Shown: positions 11,045-22,258 of the stretch, in pieces
Layout of the letters: each line of letters starts with the position of its first letter
Position numbering within the stretch: the stretch's first letter is position 1
Program-made: the position numbers and the translations under genes
The notes under the pieces: generated by a model
The model's database searches: none
What the model was told of the DNA's origin: nothing
The model's input: only the letters and a program-made list of their open reading frames with translations
Assembly (NCBI RefSeq): GCF_000346465.2
Contig: NC_034011.1
Coordinates: forward strand, 16,951,018 to 17,015,017
Source of the DNA: Prunus persica
Taxonomy: Eukaryota; Streptophyta; Magnoliopsida; Rosales; Rosaceae
Reading direction: 5' to 3'
Length of the DNA: 64,000 bases

Positions 11045-11160
11045 GAATTTGAAGATTTTTCGTCACCAAAGAGGTTTTAGCGACGGTGTTCATCAGATTT
11101 TTCGTCAACAAAGAGCTTTTAGCCGCGGTGTTCATCAGATTTTTCGTCGCTAAAAGTTAG
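11045..11160 (+). repeat. Tandem TTTTAGCGACGG-type repeats in Athila 3' region
   Basis: About two and a half units of roughly 53 bp carry TTTTTCGTCACCAAAGAG and TTTTAGCGACGGTGTTCATC with slight variation. Paired words TTCGTCGCTAAAA and TTTTAGCGACGG are reverse-complement related. They lie in the non-coding stretch after pol. Confidence 0.6.
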
Positions 11161-13396
11161 ATTTCCAGATTTTCATGATTACATATCCAGCTCAATTTCG
11201 TTCCAATTTCATCCCATTCCGAGACTTTAACGAGCTATTACGGGTCCGTTGGCATTCAAAGACACAAGTTGTGGGTGTTTGAGTTCGTCTCATTGTCTAT
11301 CCTCTCTCATTTCGACGTATTCTACGCTTTGCTCATCCATACATCTACACAAACTCGGGAAGTTCTCACACCCCTCTCTCTCTCTTTAAATGAATTTGCA
11401 TGACTTATGTTTCTTTATTTTTAACATTGAGGACAATGTTTGTTTTAAGTTGTGGGTGATTGAGTTCTTTGGTTTCATAATGTATGCTGCAGCAGTCCTC
11501 TGTCTTTGTTTCAAATTCTGTCCTTTTCTGCTGCTGCTTTTGTATTTTGGCCCACGTTGCGTTCTTTGTTTTTTCGATCTGAATCCAACCATATGAAGAA
11601 CGTGAACTTCGGCCAAGTATTTTGTGAGATACATGTCATTCTTTGCGCCTGGGTCAGAACTGCAGCATTGTTTATTGATTTTCAATCCCTCTTCAACTTT
11701 TGGTTTTTATTTAATTAGTTTTTATTCTATTGTTTTGTTTTGTTTTCAGTTTTTTTTTCTTTTAAAAAATAAAAAAAATAAAAAAAATCAGAAAAATGTC
11801 ATAAAAACCTAAAAATATTTTCTTTAACTTTGAGTCTAGTTTTTATTTTTTTTTGTAGTAGTCACTTCCCAATTCTATGATGAGATTGAATTTTATTGAC
11901 AATTAACTTGCAAGGAATTGTGAGCATGATATTAATTCTTTACATTATCCTTGTGTTAACCTTAGTTTTGTGATTAAACTTGGTAAATATTTTTGCACAT
12001 AGCCATATTAATATGAGTTTTGATTGGAGTTCACATGATTTAAATTCCCAAATAAGGCTAGTGTAGACTTGTACAACCCTTATTATGTGAGCTTTTGAGC
12101 CTATACCTTTCTTCCCTGAGTGTTATATACTATTCTATAATTTTCATGTCTACAAGTCGTTGTGATCTCATTATTCTTTGTTTTGGTCAAGTACTTGAGG
12201 ATGTTTAAATTGTTTGCTAGAACTACTTTCATTATCTATTTGAGGCATATTTCATGAACCACATGGATCCTAGGAAGTGATATAGGCCTTGTTTCATTCG
12301 TTTGAGCCTTTCCAGCCAACCCATATCAATTTTATCCGTAGTCAACCCCTTGTGCCTTTTATGTAAGCCTTTATCATTCTTTACCCAATTCTCCTCACCT
12401 GAACCTTTTGCATATTTATCCTACACCCTTCTAAGGAGTTTTGTAGAGCACTTTCATGGTTAAGGGAGAATTGCACAAATTGTTCAATCATGTGTATATG
12501 ATACTGTTTCAAAAAAAAAAAAGAAAAAAAAAAGAAAAAAAAAAAGGTCTAATTCCGAAGCCTTTTCAACTCGAGTTTTTAAGCCCGAGGAGTGTTTTAC
12601 ACTTAATACCCTAAAGCTATCTAGCTTGGGAGTTATTGGCCTAACACTTATTACATGGGTTGATTAGAAAGCTAATGGAGTTAAAAAAAAAATATAAATA
12701 AATAAAGATAGTATCAAGATAAAATTGTGTGCTAAAGTGCAAGATGTTATAATTTCATGGAAAGCTTTACTTAGCCCTTAGACTTCGTTTGTTCATCTAT
12801 GTCTCTTTCTTGTTTCACCCATCACCCTAAGCCCTATTACAACCTTAGTGAAAGTCCTACTTGATCCAAGGAGAAGTGTGGTTCCTCATGTGGAAAATAG
12901 GTGTGTAAGGACTATGGTCGGATGGTTTAAATGTTTTCAAGTATGCGATATCTTTCCATGAGATCTTTTATTCTTCTCTTGTGCTTTTATTTTATGTGAG
13001 TACATCGTACTGATTTGATTCTTCTCACATATATGAGTGACACTATGTTGTCAAATTTCGAGTGCTTTCATTGGAGTGAACATCCTTGGTGAGAATTGAA
13101 GTTAAAGCTTGTTCTTATTTGGTTATTTAACTTTTGTGAAGCATAAGTCGTGTTAATATTAATGTTGGCTATTTCACACACGACACTCCAAGTTGTTCAA
13201 TTAAAGTTTGGTTAACCCCTTGATAATGCCTTGAGTTAATGTTGCTTATTTCTTGGAAGTTAGTTAACCGTTAGTAATTATCTCTGAGATCAATATTGGG
13301 AATTTAGTTGTTTGTTTGTCTTGAGTCTTTGTTCTTTTGTTTTTATTTTTCATTTTTTTTTGCTCGAGGACTAGCAAAATCTAAGTTGTGGGTATT

Positions 13397-14972
13397 TGAT
13401 AAGTCCATAAATATACTCATTTATGTACTCTTTTTACTTTGGTTTTGTAAGAGAATTAGATTTAAAAAGGGCTTATTACTTTATTTTTCTGATTTTCAGC
13501 TTTTCTGCGCTCTTAGAAGGTTTTTTGGAAAATTAACTTTTCGGAGGAATTTTAGTGCAAGACCAATTGGAGATGAAAGCTAACATCTTGAAGTTCAATC
13601 TATGATTTTTCTAGAATTTTCTACCGAGCCAATTGGTACAGTATTACAAGTAAAGTTAGCCCACGTGCAGACAGGACAGTTTCGTACATGTTACGTGAAT
13701 GTGAAGAAACAGAAGCCTTTCCGAATTTTTCAAGTTACGTGCTATATATGGTTGGAAAGATAAGACATTTATCTTTCTAAAATATATTTTTAATGATTTT
13801 TCTACAAGGTCGAAGACCCCCAAATCGTGTGAACATTAGGCTGAGCTGTATTTCCCAGTGGAGTTAGGAATTGTGATTTTTACTTTCCTATTTGGATTCC
13901 TTGTTTACCAAGACTTCTTGGACGACTTTTCAGTCAATTTTAGGGTTTAGAACTCTGATATAAGTGATATAAAAGATGAGCCAAGGCGGAGAAAAACTAT
14001 TCACGTCCTAAAGAGATCAACCGCGCAAGAGGAGAAAGCTGCGAACGAGTTCTTTCTTTTCCTTCCTTCTTTTAATTTTCAGTTCTTATGTATTTATTTT
14101 TGAGTTCATCCAAGACCATGAGTAACTAATTTCTTGTTAGTTAGGGCTTAATCTTGAAGCCCTAAACATGATTTCAATTTTATAAACAAGTTTAATGGAT
14201 TTTTAGTTTCTACAAGCGTGATGATTTCGGTTTCTCTATGTTATGTGAATTCTGATATTTTGTTTCTTTGAGTAGCTAACTTAGAAGCATGTATTGGAAT
14301 TAAATTGTTGTAGAACATAGGTCAATTGCCATATTGAATGTGTTCTTGTTTGCAACAAATAATTGGGTTAAGAACTAGTTATGAGAAATCGATTCTTGAA
14401 TTCCTAACAACAAATGCCATGTTTTAGGGTTTTTGTGACACTCATATTCTCTTTGATCTTAATAGATTCTTGATTGTTAATTTGAGTAAATGCCATACTA
14501 GATTTCAATTAAGAATACACGTATTGATGTAAATGTCATACACTTTACATACACTTAAGAGAGAATCATACAACTCGAGTCAAATGCCATGATCTTGTTG
14601 TGAGTGTTGTCATCATATGCTTGCTAGAAATTGATTATCTATTGTTGTTTATGGATTGATTGATTGTTTGGAGGTGGATAGTAAGTCCTAACTATTGTTC
14701 TTGATTGATTTTAAACCAATTTCTCTTAAACTCTAATTTAAATTCTCTTTTGTTTCCTTTTCCTTATTTTGTTTGATTCACAAAAACAAATCAAAACCCC
14801 CCTTGGTGTTGGCGTGTGTTTGGAAGTCCTTTGTTTTGATTTTCATTGCGTGACATTGATAAACATCTCTTTAGATCACAATCTCCGTGGGATCGACCCT
14901 TGCTTGCTTACTATACTATCATTGATTTGTGCACTTGCAAGGTTTTAATATTGTTGTTAAAATTTACCAACA
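13397..14972 (+). mobile_element. 3' LTR of the Athila-type element
   Basis: It begins TGATAAGTCCATAAATATAC directly after the purine-rich AAGTTGTGGGTATT and ends ACCAACA, giving TG...CA termini and 1576 bp. Near its end is ATCTCCGTGGGATCGACCC, the block typical of this LTR class. The next five bases are GTCAA, but there is no left partner because the 5' half of the element is gone. Confidence 0.75.
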
Positions 14973-15690
14973 GTCAAGAACCTATACGATTCTCCATCTT
15001 ATTGCAGACTCACAGAAGCATGCGGTCAACCCAGACTTCTTCTTCTATCACCACCACCAAAGGTTCTACTCTTCATACGTCCTCCAAGATCAGATATTGC
15101 ATATCCTGTGAGTGTGGAAGAGTATTTCATGACTCACTTACCAAGTTGGGCATTCGTGACATATATGCACCAACTTGTGGAGGAGTGTTGACATGAGTCT
15201 CCAAATTAATTGAGGAGATTTACTTCCTTGATTAATTAAGGGATTTACTTTCCTATTTTTTATATAAGTGATAAATCATTGTACAATTAGGAGATACTTT
15301 CCTAATTCTTTACTATATATAATTCCTTGTAAAACCTTTATACGTAAACTCCTATATATATCTCCTTATGGAAAAGAATAAAGAACAACCCAAAGTATTC
15401 AAACCATATTCATATTTTAGCATGGTATCAGAACTATATATATCCCTTGAAATACAATATACAAATTGCTAGCTGAAAGAAGAGTAACAAAATTTTGATT
15501 CCAAATCCAGCATTTCAGTACAACGATGGAGGAATTTGCAACAAATTGATGACTATAAGTCTGCGTCCATCTTGAAGATGAAATTCTTTCCACCATCTTG
15601 GAGGCCTGACATAATGCTCTTTGATAGTCACCCACCCTTCTCTAAAAAAGTTCGTCTTTACTCTGCAGGAAAAAAGAAAGAAAAACCAAG
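14973..15690 (+). mobile_element. Ty1/copia fragment with a 237-bp LTR
   Basis: The stretch KLGIRDIYAPTCGGVLT resembles the C-terminal end of copia polyproteins. The purine-rich GTGGAGGAG follows, then an LTR at 15186-15422 (TGTTGACATGAG to TTTTAGCA), which holds TATA-rich sequence and AATAAAGAAC. Immediately after it is TGGTATCAGA, the primer-binding site for initiator tRNA-Met. The LTR therefore has 3' internal sequence on its left and 5' internal sequence on its right, an arrangement left by unequal recombination between LTRs or by tandem elements. No further copia coding domains are seen to the right. Confidence 0.65.
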
Positions 15691-15915
15691 ATCAATATCA
15701 ATTGTCCTCCAAAAATATCGATTAATTCTGAAGGAACAAAACTCTGTGTCCTGGTTACTGCAGATGTATTCTTAGGGCCAACCGTCTCCCATTCATCTTC
15801 TTCTGCAGAAGATACTAGAGATGATTAATACTCGAGGGCTGTCCTTCAAGCTTAAGTAATTCATCATGCATCTTATCCATAATGAAGCTAAGGAACTCCT
15901 GAGCATTTTCTTGTC
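15690..15915 (-). pseudogene. Ubiquitin carboxyl-terminal hydrolase (UBP24-like) exon fragment
   Basis: On the minus strand, after a polypyrimidine tract and TTTTTCAG, the frame reads AQEFLSFIMDKMHDELLKLE, a conserved helix of plant UBP/USP deubiquitinases. After a frameshift near 15830, it continues SSAEEDEWETVGPKN, TRTQSFVPSEL and IFGGQL, which I recall as the UBP24 order. The match ends in another polypyrimidine/TGCAG stretch, so one to two exons survive. The catalytic Cys and His boxes are absent. It lies between a copia LTR and ankyrin pseudogene A, on the opposite strand, and looks like a captured or duplicated fragment of a gene located elsewhere. Confidence 0.7.
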
Positions 15916-16284
15916 TGAAAAACAAAAATAATTTCACTAGGCAACTTAAAATAGAAAGTAGAATATAGACACGATGACATAAATATTTACACTCTTGAGG
16001 TGTTCTAGATTTCTTCTTTCCTTGGTCCATGAAAATATTGGCGAACTCAGAATAATACAGACGATTGTTAACCTATTTGTTACAACATTTTACCGATCAC
16101 AAGTTGACTTCTAAAATAATTAATTATCTGTAATTATATATATATATAGTGAAGTTGATATAATTAAGAGGGCACTCATAGTAACTCATTGATCGATCTC
16201 CGCAACGTCGTGCAGATCTGAATCTAAAGCAACATTGAAGTCCAATATGGAGCCGTTAACTAATAGGGAGGTACGTACTGTACA
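15916..16284. other. Spacer upstream of ankyrin pseudogene A
   Basis: From about 16110 this matches the region just upstream of ankyrin gene B (from about 33590), sharing GTTGATATAATTAAGAGG and GTTAACTAATAGGGAGGTAC. Copy A has an extra piece here and lacks the roughly 60 bases of gene B that contain the start codon. The (AT)n at 16137-16147 corresponds to the TATA-like stretch of gene B. Confidence 0.6.
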
Positions 16285-16389
16285 GATGGTTATGCTGATA
16301 ACTTGCGCTTGTACCAGCAGCTGTATAGCTATGCTACTCATGGCAACACAAATCTATTTCACAACACTATTGAAAAGAAGCTTCAGGAT

Positions 16390-17140
16390 GGCTTATTCAT
16401 GTACATGCCTCCTGTGCTTTCAAACTTGTCTCAGATTACCACATGTGTTTGCAAATGGCTCAAAGTACCCCCCAACCTTTTAAAAACAGTCTCACATTAC
16501 CCCTTCCGTCAGTTTTTTTTGATATTCCATTACAAATGTTACTGTTCAACACCCCCCCCCCCCCCAAAAAAAAAATTTCCAGAACGGCAGCCCCTCCCCT
16601 TTGTTACTGTTCATCGCTTATTTACCCTCCAAAACTCAGAAATTTCTCCTAACCAACACAACTAGCAGCAAGAACAGCTCGAGAGGTTGAAAAACCATAC
16701 TTGGATCGAAGCAAATAGTGCTTGGAATCGCCCGAACGAGCGATGGAGATTTTGGGTAAAAACTGGGCAATTTCTTGCTTTTTTCGGCGATCCAGATGGC
16801 GATTGGCAGCAGCTGAGATGTGAGGCCGGTAGAGGACAACGTGCTGGTTCTTTTGATACCCATGTCGTCGCTTGGGGTGGCCAGAGAAGGAGATGGCAGC
16901 CCAAAAACTGGTCTGATGAACAGTAACAAAGGGGAGGGGCTGCTGTTCTGGAATTTTGGGGGGAGGGGGGATGAAAGGGGGGATGAACAGTAACATTCGT
17001 AACAGAACTTCAAAAAAACTGACGGAAGGGGTAACGTGAGACGGGTTTTAAAAGGTTGGGGGGTACTTTGAGCCGTTTGCAAATACATGTGGTAATCTAA
17101 GACAAGTCTAAAAGCACAAGGGGATGTACATGAATAAGCC
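16390..17140. mobile_element. Mutator-like MITE with about 220-bp inverted repeats
   Basis: The ends are GGCTTATTCATGTACAT and its reverse complement. Similarity between the arms runs about 220 bases (16390-16612 against 16918-17140) through TTTGCAAATGGCTCAAAGTA and TTGTTACTGTTCATC. Flanks CTTCAGGAT (16381-16389) and CGTTAGGAT (17141-17149) are a 9-bp target duplication with two mismatches; gene B lacks the insertion. Long terminal repeats plus 9-bp duplications indicate a MULE. The central 16680-16800 is similar to the Tekay-family LTR around 26065-26160, so the element carries captured retrotransposon sequence. A C-run lies at 16551-16564. Confidence 0.8.
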
Positions 17141-17509
17141 CGTTAGGATCCCAATGCTCGCGTTCAGTTGCTGTCTCGACGGAGCCTCCAAAATAACACA
17201 TTTGTTCATATAACTGTGAGCTCTGCCCATGCCGAACTAGCAGCCGAGATCTTACAACAACACAAGCCCCTTTTGTCAGAGAAAAACTTTGAAGGCGACA
17301 CTGCGCTCTACATTGCGGCCAAATCAGAGGATATAGATAAGACAACAAACACTCTTCTTCGCGAAGCACGAGGAACAACAAACATTGAAAATAATGGGGA
17401 TTAAAAATAATGAGGAAAACACTGCCTTGCACGAGGCCTTGATTCAAGGTCACCAATCCGTAGCCAAGTGTTTGATAGAGGCCGATCCTGCCGTTTCACT
17501 TTACATTAA

Positions 17510-18814
17510 GAGCACTTTCAGTAGTTTGCCCCTTGCCATGGCAACTATTATTCATTTTTTTATTTTTTTTACAACTTTTTTTACTTAAACAATTAATTTG
17601 GCTGATATTTTCGGATAAGATTTTTGGGTTCCTACGTGTCAATACTATTCATATCGGATAAGATTTTTGGTTTCAAATTTCAGATAAATTTCAAAATTCA
17701 AATTTCAGATAAATTTCAAATTTCAAATTTCAGATGAATTTCAAATTTTAGATAACATTTTCACCCTCTAAACTTGCGTCACGTGTCATCTCCATCTGCC
17801 TAAATTTTTCCATAAAACCAGAGGCTCAACTCATACCTCCCACACCAGATCTTCTCTACATTTTCATTTCTCAGATTTTAGATTTCATTCTCCATTCTCA
17901 ATAGCAGACATGCAAGAGGTTTTGGAGAGGCAAGAGCAAGAAACTAGAGAAAGAATGCGTAGACGAGCTGCAAACAAAAGGGTGCAAAGAGAACTAGATG
18001 AGCAACTTGGCATAGCAGTTGCTTTGCTTGATGAAGAAAACTAGAGCCGCCTTTGTTCATGAGAAGGCCGTGGCCCGAATGTGGACAAACATAGACATTC
18101 TCGGGGTAAGAATCTTCTAGAAAATTATTTTATCTCTCATTCTCTGTACTCTGATGTTCATTTTCAAGCGAGATATAGAATGCAACCCCATTTGTTCAAT
18201 TGCCCTTTCACAAAATTCCTGATGAATTTTTTTCCACATATGACAGAATTTCATCTCATTGCCCGTTACGGGACAATGACTAATTTGGACCCAAGACTCA
18301 CACAAGCTAACATCTTCCATCATGTTCCATGCTCCGGTTTCACTAGAAGAACCCATAATATGATAGAGAAAAATACAACTTGAAAGTGAAATTTTTTTTG
18401 AGTAGAAAATGAATAATAGTAGAAGGAGAAGAAAATGTATGAGGATTTCATGTTAAAAGTGAAGAGTATTGGTTGGTACTTATAGAAAAAAAAAATTCAG
18501 TAATTTTTTTGTATTTTTTAATGATTTTTTTTCATTATTTTATTGCACAAAAATTGGTTGCTGTTCAATTGGAGCAAAAAGTTTGATCGGAGAGCCCAGG
18601 ACGCGACATAATGCACGCGCCAAATTAAAAAAAATTGAATGTCAGGGTTGACGTCAGCTCAAAACTCTGGCTGGAGCTCGGGCCAGCCCTGCCCTCTGGC
18701 CAACCCATGTTGCTTGGTCCCACCTTGCGCCCGGGCCTCCCTTTGCTACTGAAAATGGGTTTTTAGCCCAAACCCCACCTAGCCCTCCCCCAAACCCCAC
18801 TGTTGGAAATGCTC
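17510..18814. mobile_element. PIF/Harbinger deletion derivative in exon 1 of copy A
   Basis: The ends GAGCACTTTCAGTAG and its imperfect complement (ACTGTTGGAAATGCTC) are flanked by TAA on both sides (17507-17509 and 18815-18817). Gene B has a single uninterrupted CTAATAAGG at this site. The three-base TAA duplication and the internal transposase-like sequence identify PIF/Harbinger. Length is 1305 bp. The right third (18590-18800) is GC-rich and non-coding. Confidence 0.85.
17910..18383 (+). pseudogene. HARBI1-like transposase N-terminal fragment
   Basis: An ATG at 17910 opens MQEVLERQEQETRERMRRR and stops at 18042. A second frame from about 18060 reads GPNVDKHRHSRGKN, then LLENYFISHSLYSD and ARYRMQPHLF. 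This matches the conserved lead-in of plant PIF/Harbinger nucleases, in which a helical N-terminus precedes the RGR..NLLxDYF..YRMxxxLF block. The DDE catalytic core is absent, so the fragment ends long before the nuclease. It is contained in the 17510-18814 element. Confidence 0.7.
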
Positions 18815-19654
18815 TAATAAGGAACATAAGTCCCTTTTGTCTGGCCGCTGAACAAGGGCTTGTTGAGATAGTGAAGCTAATAAAAGACAAAGCAGTTGAG
18901 AAGAACCCAAAAATTGAAGGCAAGTCCCCGTTGTTTGCTGCAATTCTAGGCCGCCAGAAAAAAGGTTCATACATTGAAATAATAATTCTTTTTTATTTAT
19001 TTATAGCAAATATGACTTTTCCCCTTCAAACTAATTATGTCTTATCTACAACCTATCATTTTATTTTTCTATAAATAAAACCTAATTTTTATAAGTAAAA
19101 TTCGATGACTAAGATCTAACTCATCAAGGTACCTAAGTTTTTTTAAGTCAAGCTACCTAAACTTAAAATCTAATTTATTGTACTTTTTTCAATTACAAAA
19201 ATACCCCTAATTAGTGTTTACCAATATGCACCTTAATGGTTTAATTTTGCATACATTTAGGGATTTTTAAGTTAGTTTTTCCCCTCTTTTTTTAAAATCA
19301 AATATAAATTGGTACTCTTCGAATGTTTCCCAATTTGACTACTTGATCATGTACTTTTTTAAATTTTAAATTAATATTGGTCAGATAATTTTTATATAAA
19401 AATTCCAGGTTTTAATTTGTATGGTTTGAATTTAATTTTTTCAAAGGGAAAGAATGTGTATTTGCTCCCTATAGTTCTTGATCCCTCTGTTTTAGGTTCT
19501 CTAAATTACCTACATTTTCTAGTACATTAAAATACAACAAACTTAGGTAATTAATTCTTAGTAAACTAAAAAAGAATTATGGATAATTAATTTACCTATA
19601 CAATCTCGGTAAGTTCTTTTACCTACAAAATATAGGTAAATTAGTACCCCTTTT

Positions 19655-19935
19655 TTATATTTATAAATAGCATGCCCATTTTTTCATTACTAATGTACCT
19701 ATTTTTCATACATAATGTGTCTATTTTTTTCATAAATAATCTATCTATATTTTTCATAAAATAATGTGCCTATTTTTTTTTCATAAATAATGTACCTATT
19801 TATTTTATAGAACTAATTTCAGTAGTAACGTTTCATTTTGTTTTATTGAAATAATGTACCTATTTTCTACAAATAGCGTGCCTATTTTTTCATAAATAAT
19901 GTACCATTTTTCTTTACAAATATGTACCCTTTTGT
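19655..19935. repeat. Degenerate tandem array, about 24-bp unit
   Basis: Repeated units of the type CATAAATAATGTACCTATTTT occur about eight to nine times with variable T-runs, inside intron 1 of ankyrin copy A. Gene B lacks the whole stretch from roughly 19560 to 20490, so it was gained in copy A or lost from B. Confidence 0.7.
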
Positions 19936-20070
19936 GGAATATAGGTAAATTATTTTGGAGTTGACATGGTCACAATAATTTTTAGGTTATTAAAAATAGC
20001 GTACCACCGCCCACAATAATTGGTGTGATTATTTCCCACAGTGAAGAGCACCACCGCCCACAATAATTTT

Positions 20071-20287
20071 TAAGTAAATTTAGGTTTTAGTCATAAAAAA
20101 ACTTTCACTTTTGGAAAAAGCCAAAGCTTTTTCAAAAAAGACAGAAAAACCTCTCGACTTTCAAATTAAAGACATGCAAATGTAAATGATTCATTAAGAA
20201 ATCCAAAAATAAATAAGGGCAACTTTGTCCATTTTAACTTCTTTTAAAAAATTTCTCTCTCCTTTGGGTTTTTCCAAAGTCTCCCTA
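20071..20287 (-). mobile_element. Inverted copy of the 223-bp dispersed repeat
   Basis: This is the reverse complement of 671-893, sharing AAAGCTTTTTCAAAAAAGAC, CATGCAAATGTAAA and GGTTTTTCCAAAGTCTCCC. It lies in the part of intron 1 of copy A that gene B does not have. Differences are scattered single bases and small indels. Confidence 0.7.
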
Positions 20288-21463
20288 ATTTTTATATACA
20301 TAATTAGAGGATATTAGGTAAATTTCCCTTCCCACGAGCAAGACGAAGTTTGAACTAATTTTGATTGTGGCTCATTATTCCATTGCTCAAAATTAGGGGC
20401 TTAAAAAATTGTCAGCAATTAAAGAGTAATTTAATGGCATAATTGGTAAATAAATAAAATTACATGGATACATTTTATCCTACATGGCATCTAATTTTCA
20501 AATTGGGTTTTATTTAAAGGTTTTATTATTGGTGGGTTATGGTCTAGAGTTTTTAAATTGCTAGGGCCAATATTAATGTGACTTTTTTTTTTTTGTCACA
20601 ACGAACAGTGTGATATATTTTGATAGATATTACAACCTCTTCATAAAAAATAAAAAATTTATCAATATAATCATGTTGTTCTAATTTATACTTGATTCAT
20701 TTTCTGACGCTAGAAGTCCTAAGGATAATATCAAACATGGAAGCAAATATTTTGAACTCAAGAGATGAGAAAGGGAGGACTCCACTACATTGTGCATTCT
20801 CATCAATTGGTTATCTAGAAGGAGTTCACTTCTTAGGCAGGTCTCGCGGATTCTCATCAAGAGGATCATTGTGGGAACTTTCCGATCCATTGTGCATCAA
20901 GCAAATGTCATGTCGACATTATTAAAGAGCTGCTTCAACATTGTCCCGATTCAATGGAATTGAGGAACTCAAGTGACCAAAATATACTCCATGTTGCAGC
21001 AAGATGTGTCGAGGACAATCTTGTCAAATATTTTATCAAGAAGGTTGAGTTTCAAATGTTGATCAACCAAAAAGACAACAGAGGAAATACCCCTTTGCAC
21101 TTGGCAAAGATGTACCATCATCCCAAGGTTGTGGACCTTTTCACTTTCGATAGAAGGACCAACTTAAAGGTCTTGAATGATAGGGGCATGACATCTCTTG
21201 ACATTAGAGAAAGAGCTTTGGAAACTAGTGCATCATATCATGGGGGTACGTTTGTGCTATACCTACTTTTATTATATTACTGATGATGATGATTTTGGCT
21301 ATCAGAACCAAGGCACTTCCTTGTTTTATTTAGTGTGTTAGGCACAAGACATCATTTAGTAGTCTAGAAATTGAACAAAGAACTAAAAGGAGAAACAAGT
21401 AATTGAGAAAATACTGAAAACACTTGAGGCAAATATAAATAAGCTGGAATGGATTATCTAAAA

Positions 21464-22258
21464 TAGGGATCATCATTTGGCTAGGGTTCCGCTGGCCAAA
21501 GTGGGTAACTCGAGGTTCGATGGGCCAAAGTCCAACCTAAACCGATGGTTAGTTAGGCCCATTTGGCCCGACCTGTTCTAAGGTTGGATAGGGCTTGCGC
21601 TTAGGATATGAAAACTTCGGCCTACCCACGGCCTAGCCTGACTAGGCCCGCCTTCTGTCTTACACTGCCTTATTTTCATCCCCCCATTTGGATTCAATTA
21701 AAAATACTAGAAATTCAAATTCCCAACAAATCAAAATATAAAAATCCAATTTTAGTATAAGATACAGTTTATATCAATATTGATACCTCAATAAGTCAAT
21801 GTATATACTTTATTCTAAAACCTCACAAAATCGTGTTTAATTATTAAAAATGTATGGAATATAAATGTTTTCAAAAGTTCATTTTTATACTTAGTCAATA
21901 TTGAGGTACCAATACTGATATAAACTATATCTTATACTAAAACTGGATTTTCATATTTTGATTTGTTAGGAATTTCATTTTCTAGTATTTTTAATTGGAT
22001 CCAAATAGGGGAACTTCCTTACTTACATTGTAAACTTAAGTGAATGGAGTAATATAAAAATTAATTAAAGTAAAAAGACAACACATTTACTTAACAATAA
22101 AATTAAGGCAATAGGTGGACCTACTCGGCCCAGCCCAACTTGGAAAGCCCGCCTAGGCTAGATCTGATGAGCGGGACCAGGCTGATCCCTTTGAAACCTC
22201 ATCCCGACTCGAAATAAAAAATCCCATCAAAGCCGACCCGGCCCAATGACGATCCCTA
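21464..22258. mobile_element. hAT-type non-autonomous element
   Basis: Ends TAGGGATCATCATT and AATGACGATCCCTA are inverted repeats with one mismatch. Eight-base flanks ATCTAAAA (21456-21463) and ATTTAAAA (22259-22266) fit a hAT target duplication; gene B has ATTTAAAA at the same junction, confirming the original target. GGCCC-rich subterminal blocks lie inside both ends. It sits in the intron after ankyrin exon 2. A truncated copy is at the same position in gene B (36555-36756), so it inserted before the ankyrin region duplicated. No coding sequence. Confidence 0.8.
21686..22014. repeat. Nested palindromic element inside the hAT element
   Basis: Two arms of about 120 bases (21686-21805 and 21893-22014) are inverted repeats, sharing AATTAAAAATACTAGAAA, TTTTAGTATAAGATA and the TATTGA..ACCTCAA segment, around a short AT-rich centre. 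It looks like a fold-back MITE that entered the hAT element. The left arm is also present in the truncated copy near gene B (36675-36745). Confidence 0.7.

Larger units (their letters stand above)
8612..14972 (+). mobile_element. Athila-type Ty3/gypsy element, 5' truncated, single LTR
   Basis: The order on the + strand is reverse transcriptase start, RNase H end, integrase, the motif CTTGGGAGGCAACCCA that follows pol in Athila-type elements, a long non-coding region and one LTR (13397-14972). There is no gag, no complete reverse transcriptase and no 5' LTR, so more than half of the element is missing. The 2.85 kb between pol and the LTR holds no env-like frame. It contains AACATTGAGGACAATGTTTG (11427), an Athila-associated motif, and a poly-A/G tract at 12508-12545. 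Confidence 0.85.
16285..21243 (+). pseudogene. Ankyrin-repeat gene copy A, disrupted
   Basis: This is homologous to gene B (33687-36329) and would have encoded ankyrin repeats of an ACD6/ITN1-type protein. Exon 1 survives in three pieces: 16285-16389 (DNLRLYQQLYSYATHGN-like), 17150-17509 (NNTFVHITVSSAHAELAAEI, DTALYIAA) and 18818-18980 (SPLFAAILGRQKK). The start codon is missing, a MULE and a PIF/Harbinger element split it, and a 20-base deletion near 17395 makes a stop. Exon 2 begins after TAG at 20714 and keeps RTPLHCA, NILHVAARC and NTPLHLAKMYHHP. A 3-base insertion near 20794 and a frameshift near 20843 break it. The donor after SYHG has an extra G. No PGG exon follows before gene B. Confidence 0.9.

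Noticed and set aside
3302..21243. Joining the left PGG exon (3302-4144) with ankyrin copy A as one gene
   Set aside because: The PGG exon is the last exon of the family and lies upstream of copy A on the same strand, so the order is wrong.
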